Shown: positions 6,466 through 6,547 of the stretch, in pieces
How positions within the stretch are numbered: position 1 is the stretch's first letter
Layout of the letters: the number at the start of each line of letters is the position of its first letter
NCBI GenBank assembly: GCA_044433415.1
Contig: JAWXTP010000149.1
Location: forward strand, 1-6,547
Length of the DNA stretch: 6,547 bases
From: JAWXTP01 sp044433415
GTDB lineage: Bacteria; Bacteroidota; Bacteroidia; Bacteroidales; Rikenellaceae
Reading direction: 5' to 3'
Translations under genes and position numbers: made by a program
The notes under the pieces: generated by a model
The model's input: the letters and a program-made list of their open reading frames with translations, nothing else
The model's database searches: none
What the model was told of the DNA's origin: nothing

Positions 6466-6547
6466 TATTTATAATTTGTTTAAATTTTTCATTTGGTGTG
6501 AGGTATCCGAGTCTTTTACGAGGACGATTATTTAGCTTGCTTTCAAT
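6440..6547 (-). CDS. IS30-family transposase, C-terminal end (partial, runs off the window)
   Basis: Translating the minus strand from the right edge gives 35 residues before a TGA at 6442-6440. They begin IESKLNNRPRKRLGYLTPNE and end VAFAG. The L-N-N-R-P-R-K-R-L-G-Y-x-T-P-N-E block is the hallmark of IS30-family transposases, just after the DDE catalytic core; the catalytic Glu itself lies outside the window. The reading frame is intact over the visible part. The gene is oriented like the PUL genes and ends 162 bases before the SusC start. Confidence 0.88.
   Translation of the reverse strand: MESKLNNRPRKRLGYLTPNEKFKQIINMNSVAFAG

Larger units (their letters stand above)
6434..6547 (-). mobile_element. 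IS30-type insertion sequence, transposase-proximal end (partial; outer boundary approximate)
   Basis: The transposase C-terminus lies at the edge of an IS30-type element. In several Bacteroidota IS30 elements the terminal inverted repeat overlaps the last transposase codons, and here the minus-strand run GTTGCATTTGCAGGTTGAAT (6456-6437) around the stop codon looks like such an end. The exact tip and any target duplication cannot be fixed without the other end, which is outside the window. The left boundary given is the edge of the TGAATTC-containing repeat and may be off by about 10 bases. Confidence 0.5.

Noticed and set aside
1..6547. CRISPR arrays, tRNA or rRNA genes, riboswitches
   Set aside because: No regularly spaced repeats, no tRNA-like or rRNA-like stretches and no known riboswitch core seen on either strand.

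Overview
The window is AT-rich and codes entirely on the minus strand. It holds four consecutive genes of a polysaccharide utilization locus (PUL) of a Bacteroidota bacterium, plus the 3' end of an insertion-sequence transposase at the right edge. A SusC-type TonB-dependent transporter next to a SusD-type lipoprotein is diagnostic of Bacteroidota. The low GC, the A/T-rich leaders without Shine-Dalgarno sequences and the style of the IS30-type C-terminus fit a member of Flavobacteriia or a related class. Genus and species cannot be read from the sequence.

Layout in transcription order (right to left): 6547-6440, the last 35 codons of an IS30-family transposase; 6439-6278, an upstream region with three inverted repeats and no convincing consensus promoter; 6277-3266, a SusC-like outer-membrane transporter without an STN signalling domain; 3265-3146, a gap containing a long-range hairpin; 3145-1475, a SusD-like glycan-binding lipoprotein; 1474-1356, a gap containing two strong hairpins; 1355-660, a small secreted protein with a GH16-type E-I-D-F-E active-site motif; then, 4 bases later, 655-47, a lipoprotein whose Ig-like domain and following segment look like the start of an aryl-sulfate sulfotransferase (ASST). 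That last frame meets a TAG at 49-47, yet the same frame continues to the window edge with family-like sequence (IIVIDLYGNTL). The gene is therefore probably broken, or carries a sequence error.

Inferred joint function: the GH16-like enzyme cuts a beta-glycan (perhaps a beta-glucan or a marine galactan; the substrate is not readable here), SusD captures the oligosaccharides at the surface, and SusC imports them with TonB energy. An ASST-like partner would suggest sulfated or phenolic sulfate substrates, if it were intact. No wholly new system is visible. The points most worth a second look are the in-frame stop in the ASST-like gene, the small divergent GH16-like enzyme, the structured intergenic regions, and the IS30 end lying directly upstream of, and co-oriented with, the PUL.
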